Below, one piece after another: positions 26,409 to 35,347 of a DNA stretch of 64,000 nt; positions within the stretch are counted from its first letter, which is position 1; each line of letters begins with the position of its first letter. Under the pieces are notes generated by a model. It did not search any database. It had not been told where the DNA came from and worked only from the letters and a program-made list of their open reading frames with translations. The DNA is taken from positions 62,001 through 126,000 of the forward strand of contig NZ_JAPIVP010000001.1 in assembly GCF_026239555.1 (NCBI RefSeq). The letters run 5' to 3'. The stretch is from Pedobacter sp. PF22-3. GTDB lineage: Bacteria; Bacteroidota; Bacteroidia; Sphingobacteriales; Sphingobacteriaceae. The translations under genes were made by a program, and so were the position numbers.

Positions 26409-26906
26409 ATGAAAACAATTACAAAAATTATTGCTACTTCAGCAGCTGTCGTGGCTCTATTTTTTTCAACTAATGCAAATGCACAAAGTTCACCAAGAAA
26501 TTTAGGTATAGGTTTAAATGTTGGTGCAGGAACGACAACGGGTTTAGGTCTGGTTATTGGTGGTGACATCAGATATCAATTTAATGTTGATAAACAATTG
26601 TCTATCCCTGTAACCGCTGGTTATAACAATTTTTCAGTTAAAGATGCTGGTAGCTTCGGAATTATTCCTGTAAAAGCTGGCGCTAAATATTTCTTTAATG
26701 ATTCAGGTTCTGGTGCTTATGGACTAGCAGAACTTGGCGCTGGTTTTGGAACTGAAAAAGGTTCTGGTACATCATTTGTTTATTCACCAGCAATTGGATA
26801 TTCTTGGGCTAACGGTTTAGATTTAGCGGCAAAATATGAAGGTTACTCTAATAATGGTAGCATAGGTTTTGCAGGTATTCGTTTAGCTTACGGATTTAGT
26901 TTGTAA
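26409..26906 (+). CDS. Small outer-membrane beta-barrel protein, copy 1
   Basis: The protein has 165 residues with a signal peptide at 1-26 (cleavage after ANAQ). The mature part is Gly-rich with alternating strands, ending in GFAGIRLAYGFSL, a final aromatic strand typical of outer-membrane barrels. It appears to be an eight-strand porin-like barrel of unknown role. It is followed by its own terminator, then by a similar gene at 27057. Shared words include MKTITKI at the start, PVKAGAKYF / PAKGGVKVF and AKYEGY / VRYEGY, so the two are tandem paralogs. Confidence 0.8.
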   Translation: MKTITKIIATSAAVVALFFSTNANAQSSPRNLGIGLNVGAGTTTGLGLVIGGDIRYQFNVDKQLSIPVTAGYNNFSVKDAGSFGIIPVKAGAKYFFNDSGSGAYGLAELGAGFGTEKGSGTSFVYSPAIGYSWANGLDLAAKYEGYSNNGSIGFAGIRLAYGFSL

Positions 26907-26926
26907 GATCACTTATTTCACATTTA

Positions 26927-26957
26927 AAGCCCTAGCATTAGCTGGGGCTTTTTTTAT
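26927..26957 (+). terminator. Terminator after beta-barrel copy 1
   Basis: AAGCCCTAGC pairs with GCTGGGGCTT (one G-U pair) over ATTA, followed by seven Ts. It lies 20 bases after the stop codon. Confidence 0.9.
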
Positions 26958-27056
26958 TTATCATTATTTCTGAAAAAAATGAAAATTAGTAAATCTGAAT
27001 GGAATCATATTACGTATATCTACCAAAACCTTAGTATTAACTTAATTTTATCGAAT

Positions 27057-27605
27057 ATGAAAACGATTACTAAAATTTTCACTACAGCAGCTACTGCGGT
27101 TGCGTTGTTTGCCACCACTACATTAAAAGCGCAAACCATGACAGAAACTGATCCAAATCCAGCTCCGAAAGGAATGGCTTTTAAAATTGGGATTGGTGTT
27201 AATGGTGGACTCTTTCGCGATAAATCGCCAATGGATTATGCTTATGGTGCTGATTTAAAATTGCAATGGGATCTAACGCCATATGTTGCCCTTACTGCCT
27301 CAGGTGGTTACACTAAATTAATTGCAAAAAATAATGCTATTGATGTTGATTTTATTCCGGCTAAAGGTGGTGTTAAAGTATTCCCGATTAAAAGAATGTA
27401 TCTGGCAACAGAAGCTGGCGCAGGCTTCGCTATTAAAGATGGAGCCAAAACGAACTTTATCTATTCCGGTGGTTTCGGTTATGAGTTCGGTGGTTTCGAT
27501 GCCGGTGTTAGATATGAAGGTTATGTAAACGATAGTTCATCAGCAAGCTATTTTAGAAAAACAGGCCAATATGCATTAAGATTGGCTTACAATTTTAAAT
27601 TATAA
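27057..27605 (+). CDS. Small outer-membrane beta-barrel protein, copy 2
   Basis: From the ATG at 27057 the protein has 182 residues; an upstream ATG at 26979 gives 26 residues that do not form a signal peptide and is rejected. The signal peptide is MKTITKIFTTAATAVALF... to about 26 (cleavage after LKAQ). The mature part is a beta-barrel like that of copy 1, ending in GQYALRLAYNFKL. It is a diverged tandem duplicate with its own terminator, so the two can be regulated apart. Confidence 0.8.
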   Translation: MKTITKIFTTAATAVALFATTTLKAQTMTETDPNPAPKGMAFKIGIGVNGGLFRDKSPMDYAYGADLKLQWDLTPYVALTASGGYTKLIAKNNAIDVDFIPAKGGVKVFPIKRMYLATEAGAGFAIKDGAKTNFIYSGGFGYEFGGFDAGVRYEGYVNDSSSASYFRKTGQYALRLAYNFKL

Positions 27606-27625
27606 TTCAAACATCATATAATCTT

Positions 27626-27655
27626 AAAGTCCCGATGAAAATTGGGACTTTTTTA
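27626..27655 (+). terminator. Terminator after beta-barrel copy 2
   Basis: AAAGTCCCGAT pairs with ATTGGGACTTT around GAAA, followed by a T-rich tract. One G-T mispair (wobble) is present near the loop. Confidence 0.88.
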
Positions 27656-27701
27656 TTTATTTACCATTTTAATTGCTATTTTGAACCGAAAACCAAATAC
27701 C

Positions 27702-28232
27702 ATGAAAAAAATATTCGGGATAGCCATACTTACTACTTTAATGGCCTGCAACCAGGCAGAGAAAAAATCTACTGAAACTAAAGACTCCACCAAAACCGAT
27801 GCTGCATCGGTTAAAAATGAGGTTTCGATAAAGGACGAAAAGAAATTAGCCATATTTACAAATTATGTAGATTTAAAAAATGCGCTGGTAAAATCTGATG
27901 CTGCAAGTGCGCAAAAAACTGCTGCCGTATTAAAAAACAGTTTAGCTGCTTACGAGGGTTGTGAACCAACTGCAGAAATAGCTCAAAAAATTGCATCAAG
28001 CAATAATCTGGTTGTACAACGTAAAGATTTCACCGTTTTAAGTGCCGATATCATCGCTTTACTAAAAAATGCGGAAATAGAAAAAGGCACCATCTATGTT
28101 CAACATTGCCCAATGGCGAATAAAGGAGATGGAGGAGACTGGTTATCAACAGAAAAGGAAATCAGGAACCCATATTATGGTAACGAGATGTTAGAATGCG
28201 GTAGAGTTGCCGAAGAAATTAAAGCAAAATAA
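27702..28232 (+). CDS. DUF3347 lipoprotein
   Basis: From the ATG at 27702 the protein has 176 residues; an in-frame ATG at 27642 is rejected because it precedes the lipoprotein signal. The lipobox is LMAC with Cys16. The C-terminus has the DUF3347 pattern YVQHCPMA, GGDWLSTEKEIRNPYYGNEML and ECGRVAEEI. DUF3347 often occurs at the end of CusB-type metal efflux adaptors or as a small periplasmic protein with copper; the Cys, His and Met residues here fit metal binding. No efflux gene is nearby, so the role is open. Confidence 0.8.
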   Translation: MKKIFGIAILTTLMACNQAEKKSTETKDSTKTDAASVKNEVSIKDEKKLAIFTNYVDLKNALVKSDAASAQKTAAVLKNSLAAYEGCEPTAEIAQKIASSNNLVVQRKDFTVLSADIIALLKNAEIEKGTIYVQHCPMANKGDGGDWLSTEKEIRNPYYGNEMLECGRVAEEIKAK

Positions 28233-28365
28233 CTGCTATACATGAGTTAAATTAAGCATGATTGTTACTTCATTTTGACCAATTATTCATATTAATTTAA
28301 CAGATTTGTTATGCATGTATATTAATTTTATATAATTTAGAAAGCTATAAACACAATACAATAAT

Positions 28366-29655
28366 ATGTCAGATATTGCAGAGATAAAAGTTGATGGTAA
28401 GACAGTAGAATTGCCAGTAATAACAGGAACAGAAGATGAAAAGGCCATTGATATTTCGAAATTAAGAGATTTAACAGGCTTCGTAACTTTAGATACTGGT
28501 TTTAAAAATACTGGTTCTACAAAAAGTAAAATCACTTTTTTAGATGGTGAAAAAGGCATTTTAAAATACAGGGGATATGCTATTGAAGAACTTGCTGAGA
28601 AGTCGAGTTTTTTAGAAGTGATTTATCTGATTATTTACGGTGATCTTCCAACGCAGCAACAACTGGAAGATTTACAGGCGGATATCAGTAAACATACGCT
28701 GATCCATGAGGATATGAAGAAATTTTTTGATGGTTATCCATCAAGATCTCATCCTATGGGGCAACTAGGTTCATTGATCTTCTCATTATCTACATTCTAT
28801 CCAGAATGCTTAAAGCCTAATCAAACAGCAGAAGAGCAGAACTTAACCATTATTAAACTACTGGCTAAATTCCCAACCATTGTTTCTTTCGTTTATAAAA
28901 AATCATTAGGTCATCCACTTATTTATCCAAAAAATAAATATGACTACGTAACCAATTTCCTTTGGATGACATTTGGGCAACGTACTGAAGATTATGATGT
29001 GAACCCAATCGTTGTGAATGCGATGAATAAATTGCTTATTCTGCATGCAGACCACGAGCAAAACTGTTCCGCATCTACGGTTCGAATTGTAGGTTCTTCT
29101 GATTGTAATTTATATGCTTCAGTTGCTGCTGGTATTGCAGCACTTTGGGGCCCGCTGCATGGTGGTGCTAATCAAGCTGTGATTGATATGCTTGAATTGA
29201 TTAAAGCTGACGGTGGTGATACAGAGAAATGGATTGCAAAAGCCAAAGATAAAAATGATCCATTCCGCATGATGGGCTTTGGACATAGGGTTTACAAGAA
29301 CTTCGATCCAAGAGCTAAAATAATTAAAAAAGCTTGCGATGATATTTTAGAAAACTTAGGCATTGATGATCCGATTTTAGAAATCGCTAAAAGATTAGAA
29401 GAAGCAGCGTTAACTGATCAATACTTCATCGAGCGTAAGTTATATCCGAATGTAGATTTTTATTCTGGTATTATTTACCGCGCATTGGGCTTCCCATCAG
29501 AAATGTTTACGGTGCTATTTGCTTTGGGCCGTTTACCAGGATGGATAGCACAATGGAAAGAAATGCACGAAAACAAAGAACCGATTGGTCGTCCACGTCA
29601 GATTTACGTTGGCGAAACCGACCGAGAATTTGTTGAGATTAAAGACAGAAAGTAA
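28366..29655 (+). CDS. gltA: Citrate synthase
   Basis: The protein has 429 residues, the size of type II hexameric citrate synthase. The catalytic triad positions are seen: His265 in PLHGGANQ, His307 in MGFGHRVYKNFDPRA and Asp364 in YPNVDFYSGI. The N-terminal beta-rich domain (about 1-70) is the part that gives NADH control in type II enzymes. It joins oxaloacetate and acetyl-CoA at the TCA cycle entry. It is a single-gene unit with a strong terminator. No other TCA gene is in the window. Confidence 0.96.
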   Translation: MSDIAEIKVDGKTVELPVITGTEDEKAIDISKLRDLTGFVTLDTGFKNTGSTKSKITFLDGEKGILKYRGYAIEELAEKSSFLEVIYLIIYGDLPTQQQLEDLQADISKHTLIHEDMKKFFDGYPSRSHPMGQLGSLIFSLSTFYPECLKPNQTAEEQNLTIIKLLAKFPTIVSFVYKKSLGHPLIYPKNKYDYVTNFLWMTFGQRTEDYDVNPIVVNAMNKLLILHADHEQNCSASTVRIVGSSDCNLYASVAAGIAALWGPLHGGANQAVIDMLELIKADGGDTEKWIAKAKDKNDPFRMMGFGHRVYKNFDPRAKIIKKACDDILENLGIDDPILEIAKRLEEAALTDQYFIERKLYPNVDFYSGIIYRALGFPSEMFTVLFALGRLPGWIAQWKEMHENKEPIGRPRQIYVGETDREFVEIKDRK

Positions 29656-29667
29656 TTTCACAATCAT

Positions 29668-29702
29668 AAAAAAAACCACTCGAAATTCGGGTGGTTTTTT
29701 TT
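29668..29702 (+). terminator. Terminator after citrate synthase
   Basis: AAACCACTCGA and TCGGGTGGTTT form the stem with a short AT loop, flanked by As and followed by a run of Ts. It lies 13 bases after the stop. Confidence 0.9.
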
Positions 29703-29724
29703 ATGGGATTAACGCTTAAAGAGT

Positions 29725-29752
29725 CGTCACCCTGAATTTATTTCAGGGTCTT
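29725..29752. repeat. Palindromic repeat, CGTCA...TCTT half unit
   Basis: A single hairpin with CCCTGAATTTATTTCAGGG inside CGTCA...TCTT. It belongs to the same family as the copies at 17366, 40028, 50252, 57834 and 58799. Here the inverted partner is absent. Confidence 0.7.
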
Positions 29753-29811
29753 ATTATAATAAGTATTATACTGCTTAAAAGATGGTGAAACAAGGTCAGC
29801 ATGATGCTCAA

Positions 29812-29868
29812 GTGCTATGTAGCTAAGTAATAAATTAATCATCACCTTTTCCATTAGCTAAACGCTAT
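29812..29868 (-). pseudogene. Decayed second copy of the DUF3667 gene tail
   Basis: Bases 29812-29868 resemble 29991-30047, which encode the last 15 or so residues of the DUF3667 protein. TAATAAATTAA, ATCATCACC, TTAGCT and AAACGC are shared in order. Read on the minus strand it gives residues like MEKVMIN against EMVMIN of the intact gene, with frame damage. It looks like a remnant of a former tandem copy or of a partial duplication, now separated by a palindromic repeat. Confidence 0.5.
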
Positions 29869-29887
29869 TATAAAAACACTAACCGTA

Positions 29888-29980
29888 ATCTCGAGCGAAG
29901 TGCAACGAAGTCGAGAAATCTGTCTTGATAACACTTCTGATTAGATCTCTCCGTTTCACTGCGCTTCAGTCGAGATGACG
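29888..29980. repeat. Palindromic repeat pair around TCGAG motifs
   Basis: ATCTCGAGCGAAGTGC...GAAGTCGAGAAATCT is followed after a spacer by AGATCTCTCCGTTTCACTGC...TTCAGTCGAGATGACG (listed in pieces). The right end has the TGACG frame of the other window repeats; the left end lacks a full CGTCA. It lies between the decayed tail fragment and the intact DUF3667 gene, whose stop is 8 bases beyond. Confidence 0.6.
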
Positions 29981-29987
29981 TAACGTA

Positions 29988-31109
29988 TTAAGTCGCTACG
30001 TAATAAATTAAATTGATCATCACCATTTCAGTTAGCTTAAACGCCACAGCATATAAAATCAAGATCCAGAATATTTTAAAAATGGTGCTCCACGTTTTGC
30101 GTTGATAAAAAATAGTTAGCGCCTTAAACATGTACCAGAATAAAAATATGGTAACACCCACCTCAATAATTTTGCTGACGAAAGAATCTTCACCAAAAAC
30201 ATGTTTCATGATCGGCTGCGTGATAATGGAAACTATAAAATAAACCATCATACCATGGATGGTAAAAATCAGGTGATCAAGATAATAAATATGATTTTTT
30301 CTGAAATTGAGCATAATAAACCAGGCCAGTAAAGGCATCAATAAAAAATATTGCTTAGGGCGGTTATGCTCAAGGGTTTCCTGGATAACTTCAGATTTTT
30401 CTCCAATCGTAATGGCTCTCTTTTTAATCAATCTATCGTACCAGCTATCCTGCTCAGAAACGGGGAGTTTTTTCTGTCTCGAAAGATAAGCTGCATAAGT
30501 ACTATCATTCCTTTCAATATGAATATCATTATACTCATTAATAATATCGGTAAGGGAATCGGATTTAAGTTTGGCATTTTCGGCATTAAGCCTGTTTAAT
30601 TCCTTCGCCTGGTCTGCAAAACCAAGTTTTATAAATTCTTTCTTTTTGATTGCCTCATTAATCGATTTTGTGGCTTTGTTTGCAATTTCTTTGGAGATAC
30701 CGGTAAGTTTTAGTGCTTTGTTTACACTATCTGACACATTCGCACCCTTTTTTTCTTCGATATCGATATGACCGTGATCTGGATCCTTTTCTACATGTTT
30801 TGGTGAGTATACCACCAAAAAATATACGATGGAAACAAAAATATACATGCTCACCGGATTAATATACCTAGCTCTTTTACCAGCCAAGTAATCGAGTGTA
30901 ACTTGACCAGGTTTGGTTAGGAGAGGGGCAAGCGTTTGAAAAAACTTATTGTCGAAATGAAAATAATGAGCAATGCTATGGCTAATAAAAGCCCAGAAAC
31001 TTTCTTTTAATTCTAAATTTGGCTGACCGCAATCGCTACAATAATGTTTCTCAACATGAGCACCGCAGTTTAAACAATTGTGTTCTTTTCTATATTTACC
31101 AGCTGACAT
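29988..31109 (-). CDS. DUF3667 membrane protein with zinc ribbon
   Basis: The protein has 373 residues. A zinc ribbon is formed by Cys12, Cys15, Cys24 and Cys27 (CLNCG and CSDCGQPN). The block SHSIAHYFHFDNKFFQTLAPLLTKPG with YLAGKRARYINPVSMYIFVS follows near 45-100, typical of DUF3667. A charged soluble loop lies from about 115 to 250, and three or four membrane segments fill the C-terminus. The family is frequent in Bacteroidota and has no known function. It lies 17 bases from the downstream end of the nucleoside permease gene and is probably co-transcribed with it. Confidence 0.85.
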   Translation of the reverse strand: MSAGKYRKEHNCLNCGAHVEKHYCSDCGQPNLELKESFWAFISHSIAHYFHFDNKFFQTLAPLLTKPGQVTLDYLAGKRARYINPVSMYIFVSIVYFLVVYSPKHVEKDPDHGHIDIEEKKGANVSDSVNKALKLTGISKEIANKATKSINEAIKKKEFIKLGFADQAKELNRLNAENAKLKSDSLTDIINEYNDIHIERNDSTYAAYLSRQKKLPVSEQDSWYDRLIKKRAITIGEKSEVIQETLEHNRPKQYFLLMPLLAWFIMLNFRKNHIYYLDHLIFTIHGMMVYFIVSIITQPIMKHVFGEDSFVSKIIEVGVTIFLFWYMFKALTIFYQRKTWSTIFKIFWILILYAVAFKLTEMVMINLIYYVAT

Positions 31110-31126
31110 AAGAGATTAATCGCAAA

Positions 31127-32506
31127 TTATAAATGGTTAATGGCTTCTACTTCTGCCCGGGTATGTTTATGTTTAAATATCACTACAAAAACGATGGCAA
31201 TAACCAGTACATAAATGGTAAAGGTTAACCAGATGTTATGCCAGTCTTTTACATCCAAAGCCCTGCTCAGATCTCCGTTGGGCAATACATCAATTCCTTT
31301 ATTTTTAAGAAATTTAAGCAGGTGTACATTGTCTGCGTCACTTTTAACATATTTAGAGAGCGAACCAATAGTGTGGTAATAAGTAGTAAAGAAACGGCTA
31401 ATCATCCAGCCTGAAACCAGGCTACCAAACACGGCACCAAAACCATTAGTCATCATCATAAATAAACCCTGTGCAGAGGAACGGATTTTCGGCGCTGTTG
31501 ATGTTTCTACAAATAGCGATCCCGAGATGTTAAAGAAATCGAATGCCATGCCATATACGATACATGATGTGATGATCATCCAGAGATTGGTTGATGGATC
31601 ACCGTATGCAAATAAACCAAAACGAAGTACCCATGCAAACATGGCAATGGCAATAACCCATTTAATACCAAATCTTTTCAAAAAGAAAGGAATGGCCAGA
31701 ATAAAAAGCGTTTCTGAAACTTGCGAAATTGATAAAATGATAGTAGAATATTTTATTACAAATGACTCTGCAAAAACAGGAAATAATTTAAATTCATCCA
31801 GAAAAACATCACCATAAGCATTAGTTAACTGTAATGCAGCACCTAAAAACATAGAGAAAATAAAAAACAAAGCCATTTTGTAATCGGCAAAAAGCTTAAA
31901 AGATTCAAGCCCAAGTTTTTGTGCAAATGTTTTCTTATCACTAATTAAGTTTAAGGGCTTACAAGCTGGTAAAGAAAAAGAATATACACCCAACAATAAG
32001 GCACTTATACCTGCAATATAGAACTGGTTGGCGCTGGCTTTATTACCGGTTAAATTGGTAATCCACATGGCAGCAATAAAACCAATGGTACCCCAAACCC
32101 TAATGGGTGGAAAGTCTTTGATCACATCGAAATTACCGTTTTTTAAGGTGGTGTAACTTATCGAATTGCTTAAGGCTATGGTTGGCATGTAAAAACACAT
32201 GGCTACCAGTATTACCCAGAAAAAAGTATGCGGATCATTCACCTGGGGCAGGTAAAACATCGTAGCCGCGTAGAGAAGATGCAAAATGGCATAAAGTTTT
32301 TCTGCATTGATCCACTTATCGGCCAAAATACCAGTAATTGTTGGCATAAATAGCGATGCAATACCCATGGTAGAGAAAATGATTCCAAAGTCTGCTCCGT
32401 CCCATTGTTTGGTTCCGAACCAATAATTTGCTATTGTAATTAACCAGGCAGCCCACACAAAGAATTGCATGAAACTCATTATCGTTAAGCGAAACTTAAC
32501 ATTCAT
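31127..32506 (-). CDS. Nucleoside:H+ symporter, MFS (NupG/XapB type)
   Basis: The protein has 459 residues and about twelve membrane segments. The opening RLTIMSFMQFFVWAAWLIT and the FGIIFSTMGIASLFMPTITGILADKW block near 40-66 are hallmarks of the nucleoside:H+ symporter family. The C-terminal part has an extra loop (about 395-425) before the last segment. It imports nucleosides with protons across the inner membrane. The exact substrate is not readable. It is upstream of the DUF3667 gene on the same strand. Confidence 0.87.
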   Translation of the reverse strand: MNVKFRLTIMSFMQFFVWAAWLITIANYWFGTKQWDGADFGIIFSTMGIASLFMPTITGILADKWINAEKLYAILHLLYAATMFYLPQVNDPHTFFWVILVAMCFYMPTIALSNSISYTTLKNGNFDVIKDFPPIRVWGTIGFIAAMWITNLTGNKASANQFYIAGISALLLGVYSFSLPACKPLNLISDKKTFAQKLGLESFKLFADYKMALFFIFSMFLGAALQLTNAYGDVFLDEFKLFPVFAESFVIKYSTIILSISQVSETLFILAIPFFLKRFGIKWVIAIAMFAWVLRFGLFAYGDPSTNLWMIITSCIVYGMAFDFFNISGSLFVETSTAPKIRSSAQGLFMMMTNGFGAVFGSLVSGWMISRFFTTYYHTIGSLSKYVKSDADNVHLLKFLKNKGIDVLPNGDLSRALDVKDWHNIWLTFTIYVLVIAIVFVVIFKHKHTRAEVEAINHL

Positions 32507-32693
32507 AATAATATTTTAGTTTGAATGATTGAAAGTAAAAGCTGAATATAGAACTATTTTGAATGATATTCCAAAATGAACCTAAATTATTTTAAATAAA
32601 ATGGCTCATTTTAGAATTTAGCTTTTACAAATGTGATTTGAGAAAAAAATTAGGAGAGAATTTGAAAGGATAAACATTTTAGATACGCTGATA

Positions 32694-33311
32694 TTAAGAT
32701 TTACTGCGTTTATTCAATTCATCTCTTAACCTTGCGGCCTTTTCATAAGCTTCTTCGGCAATGGCATCCTGTAATTTTTGTTGAAGTTCTTCTAGTGTTA
32801 AATCACCAAATCCCGGTTGCTGGGTTGTTGAGCTTGGTAAGTTATCGGGTTCGGGTTCTTTTACAATAGAATCCATATTTTCGAGGAAAAGAAAGTCATT
32901 ACCCTCTATCACGATTCCTGCAGAAGCCAAAATAAATTCGTAAGTGTAAATCAAGGCATTAAACCGAACAGCCAAAGCAATAGCATCAGATGTTCTGGCA
33001 TCAACTTCATGCGTATTTTTACCATCGCTACAGATTAATTTTGCGTAAAAAACACCATCAACCAAATTGTATATGATAATCTCCTTGATATTGATATGAA
33101 AAGTATCAGCCATTGATTTGAATAAATCGTGCGTTAATGGCCTGCTAGGAGTCATTTTCTCAATTTCTATTGCTATAGCCTGCGCTTCAAATGCACCAAT
33201 AATAATCGGTAAGCGCCGGCGTCCATTTACTTCTCCTAAAACTAAGGCATAAGCACCAGATTGGGTCTGGCTGTAAGATAACCCTACAATATCTAATTTA
33301 ACTTTTTTCAT
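32694..33311 (-). CDS. Bifunctional nuclease (BFN) domain protein with UVR motif
   Basis: The protein has 205 residues. The BFN/DUF151 domain is at about 1-135, with LPIIIGAFEAQAIAIEIE near 34-51, RPLTHDLF near 57-64 and DARTSDAIALAVRFNALIY near 103-121. A linker of Pro/Ser-rich sequence leads to a UVR motif at about 170-200 (LEELQQKLQDAIAEEAYEKAARLRDEL, in pieces). The BFN family has nuclease activity in a plant protein; UVR motifs mediate contacts in UvrB/C and stress proteins. A role in stress or DNA handling is likely. Confidence 0.85.
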   Translation of the reverse strand: MKKVKLDIVGLSYSQTQSGAYALVLGEVNGRRRLPIIIGAFEAQAIAIEIEKMTPSRPLTHDLFKSMADTFHINIKEIIIYNLVDGVFYAKLICSDGKNTHEVDARTSDAIALAVRFNALIYTYEFILASAGIVIEGNDFLFLENMDSIVKEPEPDNLPSSTTQQPGFGDLTLEELQQKLQDAIAEEAYEKAARLRDELNKRSKS

Positions 33312-33321
33312 ATTTATAGTA

Positions 33322-33403
33322 AGACCTTATAGGTTTAATTCGGAGTATTTACGTTTTCAATGGCCTCATTGAGGGCTACGCCGTTTAAAAACCTATAAGG
33401 TCT
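33322..33403. repeat. 15-bp inverted repeat flanking a 52-bp loop
   Basis: AGACCTTATAGGTTT at 33322-33336 is repeated exactly in inverted form at 33389-33403. It fills most of the gap between etfA and the BFN gene, both on the minus strand. The loop is too long for a usual intrinsic terminator; this looks like an inserted intergenic repeat unit. Confidence 0.7.
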
Positions 33404-33411
33404 ATAACATA

Positions 33412-34380
33412 TTATCCCTTATGTGCTTTTAATGCTTCAATTAATTTGGGTACTACTTCAAAAGCATCACCAACTATACCATAATCGGCCACTTTGAAGA
33501 AAGGCGCTTCCGGATCTTTATTGATTACTACAATTACTTTTGATGAACTCACACCAGCCAAATGTTGGATAGCGCCGGAGATACCAATAGCAATATAAAG
33601 ATTAGGACTAATCGCAATACCGGTTTGACCAACGTGTTCTGAATGTGGTCTCCAGTCTGCATCCGATACCGGTTTAGAGCAGGCAGTAGCAGCACCCAAT
33701 AAACCAGCTAATTCTTCAATCATTCCCCAGTTTTCCGGTCCTTTTAAACCTCTACCAGCTGAAACCACTAATTCTGCATCAGGTAATGATACCTTATCCG
33801 TTGCCCTAACAATCTCTTTAATAACCGTTCCTAAATCTGATTGTTTAACATCTGCTGAAAAGGTTTCTATCACTGCATCGGTAGCGTTTTCTTTAACACC
33901 AAATGCATTAGGATTTAAAGCAATTACTTTATTAGCTGATGTTAACTCGGTAATGGCAAATGCTTTACCAGAGAAAGCTGTTTTCTTAACTGAAAATTTT
34001 CCATCAGTACTCGGTAATTCTACCGCACCATCAGCTAAACCTGCTTTAAGTTTCACTGCAATACGTGGGGCTAAACCTTTACCAGAGAAAGAGTTAGACA
34101 ACACAACGATATCTGCGCCTTCTTTTTCTGCCGCTGCAGCAATAACACTCGCATAAGCTTGATTTACAAATGTTTTTAATTGATCGGCACTTACATTTAA
34201 TACTTTTGATGCACCGTATTTACCCAATTCCGTTAATTCGCTGTCGGCTACATCGCCAATAGAAATTGCGGTTAAACTAGTTGATTGTTGATCGGCAATT
34301 GCTTTGGCATAAGATACGGCTTCAAAAACAGATTTCTTAAATTTTCCCTCAGCTTGTTCTACATATACTAATACTGACAT
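33412..34380 (-). CDS. etfA: Electron transfer flavoprotein alpha subunit
   Basis: The protein has 322 residues. The C-terminal FAD-binding domain has the ETF-alpha signature GRGLKGPENWGMIEELA near 209-225, the PVSDADWRPHSEHVGQTG block and LYIAIGISGAIQHLAG near 265-280, ending in INKDPEAPFFKVADYGIVGD. With EtfB it takes electrons from acyl-CoA or other dehydrogenases to the quinone pool through ETF:quinone oxidoreductase. EtfB is encoded upstream, 99 bases away, on the same strand. No dehydrogenase is nearby. Confidence 0.96.
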   Translation of the reverse strand: MSVLVYVEQAEGKFKKSVFEAVSYAKAIADQQSTSLTAISIGDVADSELTELGKYGASKVLNVSADQLKTFVNQAYASVIAAAAEKEGADIVVLSNSFSGKGLAPRIAVKLKAGLADGAVELPSTDGKFSVKKTAFSGKAFAITELTSANKVIALNPNAFGVKENATDAVIETFSADVKQSDLGTVIKEIVRATDKVSLPDAELVVSAGRGLKGPENWGMIEELAGLLGAATACSKPVSDADWRPHSEHVGQTGIAISPNLYIAIGISGAIQHLAGVSSSKVIVVINKDPEAPFFKVADYGIVGDAFEVVPKLIEALKAHKG

Positions 34381-34479
34381 ATATTTACCTTTATCCCTAA
34401 AAAGGAACTTTATTTTATAATGAAATTATTCTTTTATTATCTCTTTACGAACTGGCAACTGAAAATTGCAAACTGCCAA

Positions 34480-35217
34480 TTAAATTACTTTAGCTTCGCT
34501 ATGCAAAAGGTCAATTAATGATTCTGTTTGATCTGCAGGAATTAATTTTACCGTTCCGCGCGGAGCAGGGGTTTCATATTTGGTTACTTTGGTTACTGCT
34601 TCAGCATCAACCGCATCTACCACATTCAATGGTTTGGTTCTGGCGCTCATAATACCACGCATATTTGGAATTTTCGGTTCGGCAACACCTTCAGCACAGC
34701 TGGCTACAAACTTACCAGAAACGGTTAAAATTTCCTTACCACCCTCAATCTCTCTTTCTATAGTTGCATTATTGCCATCAATATCTAATTTTTTGATAAT
34801 AGATACTGAAGGAATATCTAAGAATTCGCCAACCATAGCAGCAACCTGATTACCGTTATAATCAATTGATTCGCGACCGGTTAAAATAAGATTAAAATCT
34901 TTGTCCCTTGCATATTCTGCAATTTGTTTAGCCACGAAATAAGCATCTCTGGGAGCTGCATTTACCCTAACTGCATCATCTGCACCAATGGCCAGTGCTT
35001 TTCTGATGGTTGGATCGTTAGCCGCTTCGCCAACATTGATTACAGTTACGGTTCCTTTTCCACCTTCGGTTAACTCAATTGCACGTGACAAAGCGATTTC
35101 ATCGTACGGATTAACAATATATTGAACTCCTGACGTATTGAATTCGGTATTATCATTAGTAAAAGTTATTTTTGTCGTTGTGTCTGGCACGTTACTGATA
35201 CAAACTAATATTTTCAT
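34480..35217 (-). CDS. etfB: Electron transfer flavoprotein beta subunit
   Basis: The protein has 245 residues, the size of EtfB. It has VQYIVNPYDEIALSRAIEL near 30-48, VINVGEAANDPTIRKALAIGADDAVRV near 60-86 (in pieces) and LTGRESIDYNGNQVAAMVGEFLDIP near 112-136, all typical. EtfB holds the AMP/FAD contact of the heterodimer with EtfA. Divergent from the TPR gene with 130 bases between them. Confidence 0.96.
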   Translation of the reverse strand: MKILVCISNVPDTTTKITFTNDNTEFNTSGVQYIVNPYDEIALSRAIELTEGGKGTVTVINVGEAANDPTIRKALAIGADDAVRVNAAPRDAYFVAKQIAEYARDKDFNLILTGRESIDYNGNQVAAMVGEFLDIPSVSIIKKLDIDGNNATIEREIEGGKEILTVSGKFVASCAEGVAEPKIPNMRGIMSARTKPLNVVDAVDAEAVTKVTKYETPAPRGTVKLIPADQTESLIDLLHSEAKVI

Positions 35218-35347
35218 ATGTTAATAGTGGTTTTATTGTTATGAACGATCTCAGGCTAAAATTGTTTACCTATTGATCAGTCCATATACGATATGATTAT
35301 TATATAAGGTCTTTCTGCAAATTTAATTAAAAAAGCAAGGAAATAAA

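Noticed and set aside
26979..27056. Longer start for the second beta-barrel gene
   Set aside because: The 26 extra residues precede a perfect signal peptide and do not fit secretion; the ATG at 27057 is preferred.
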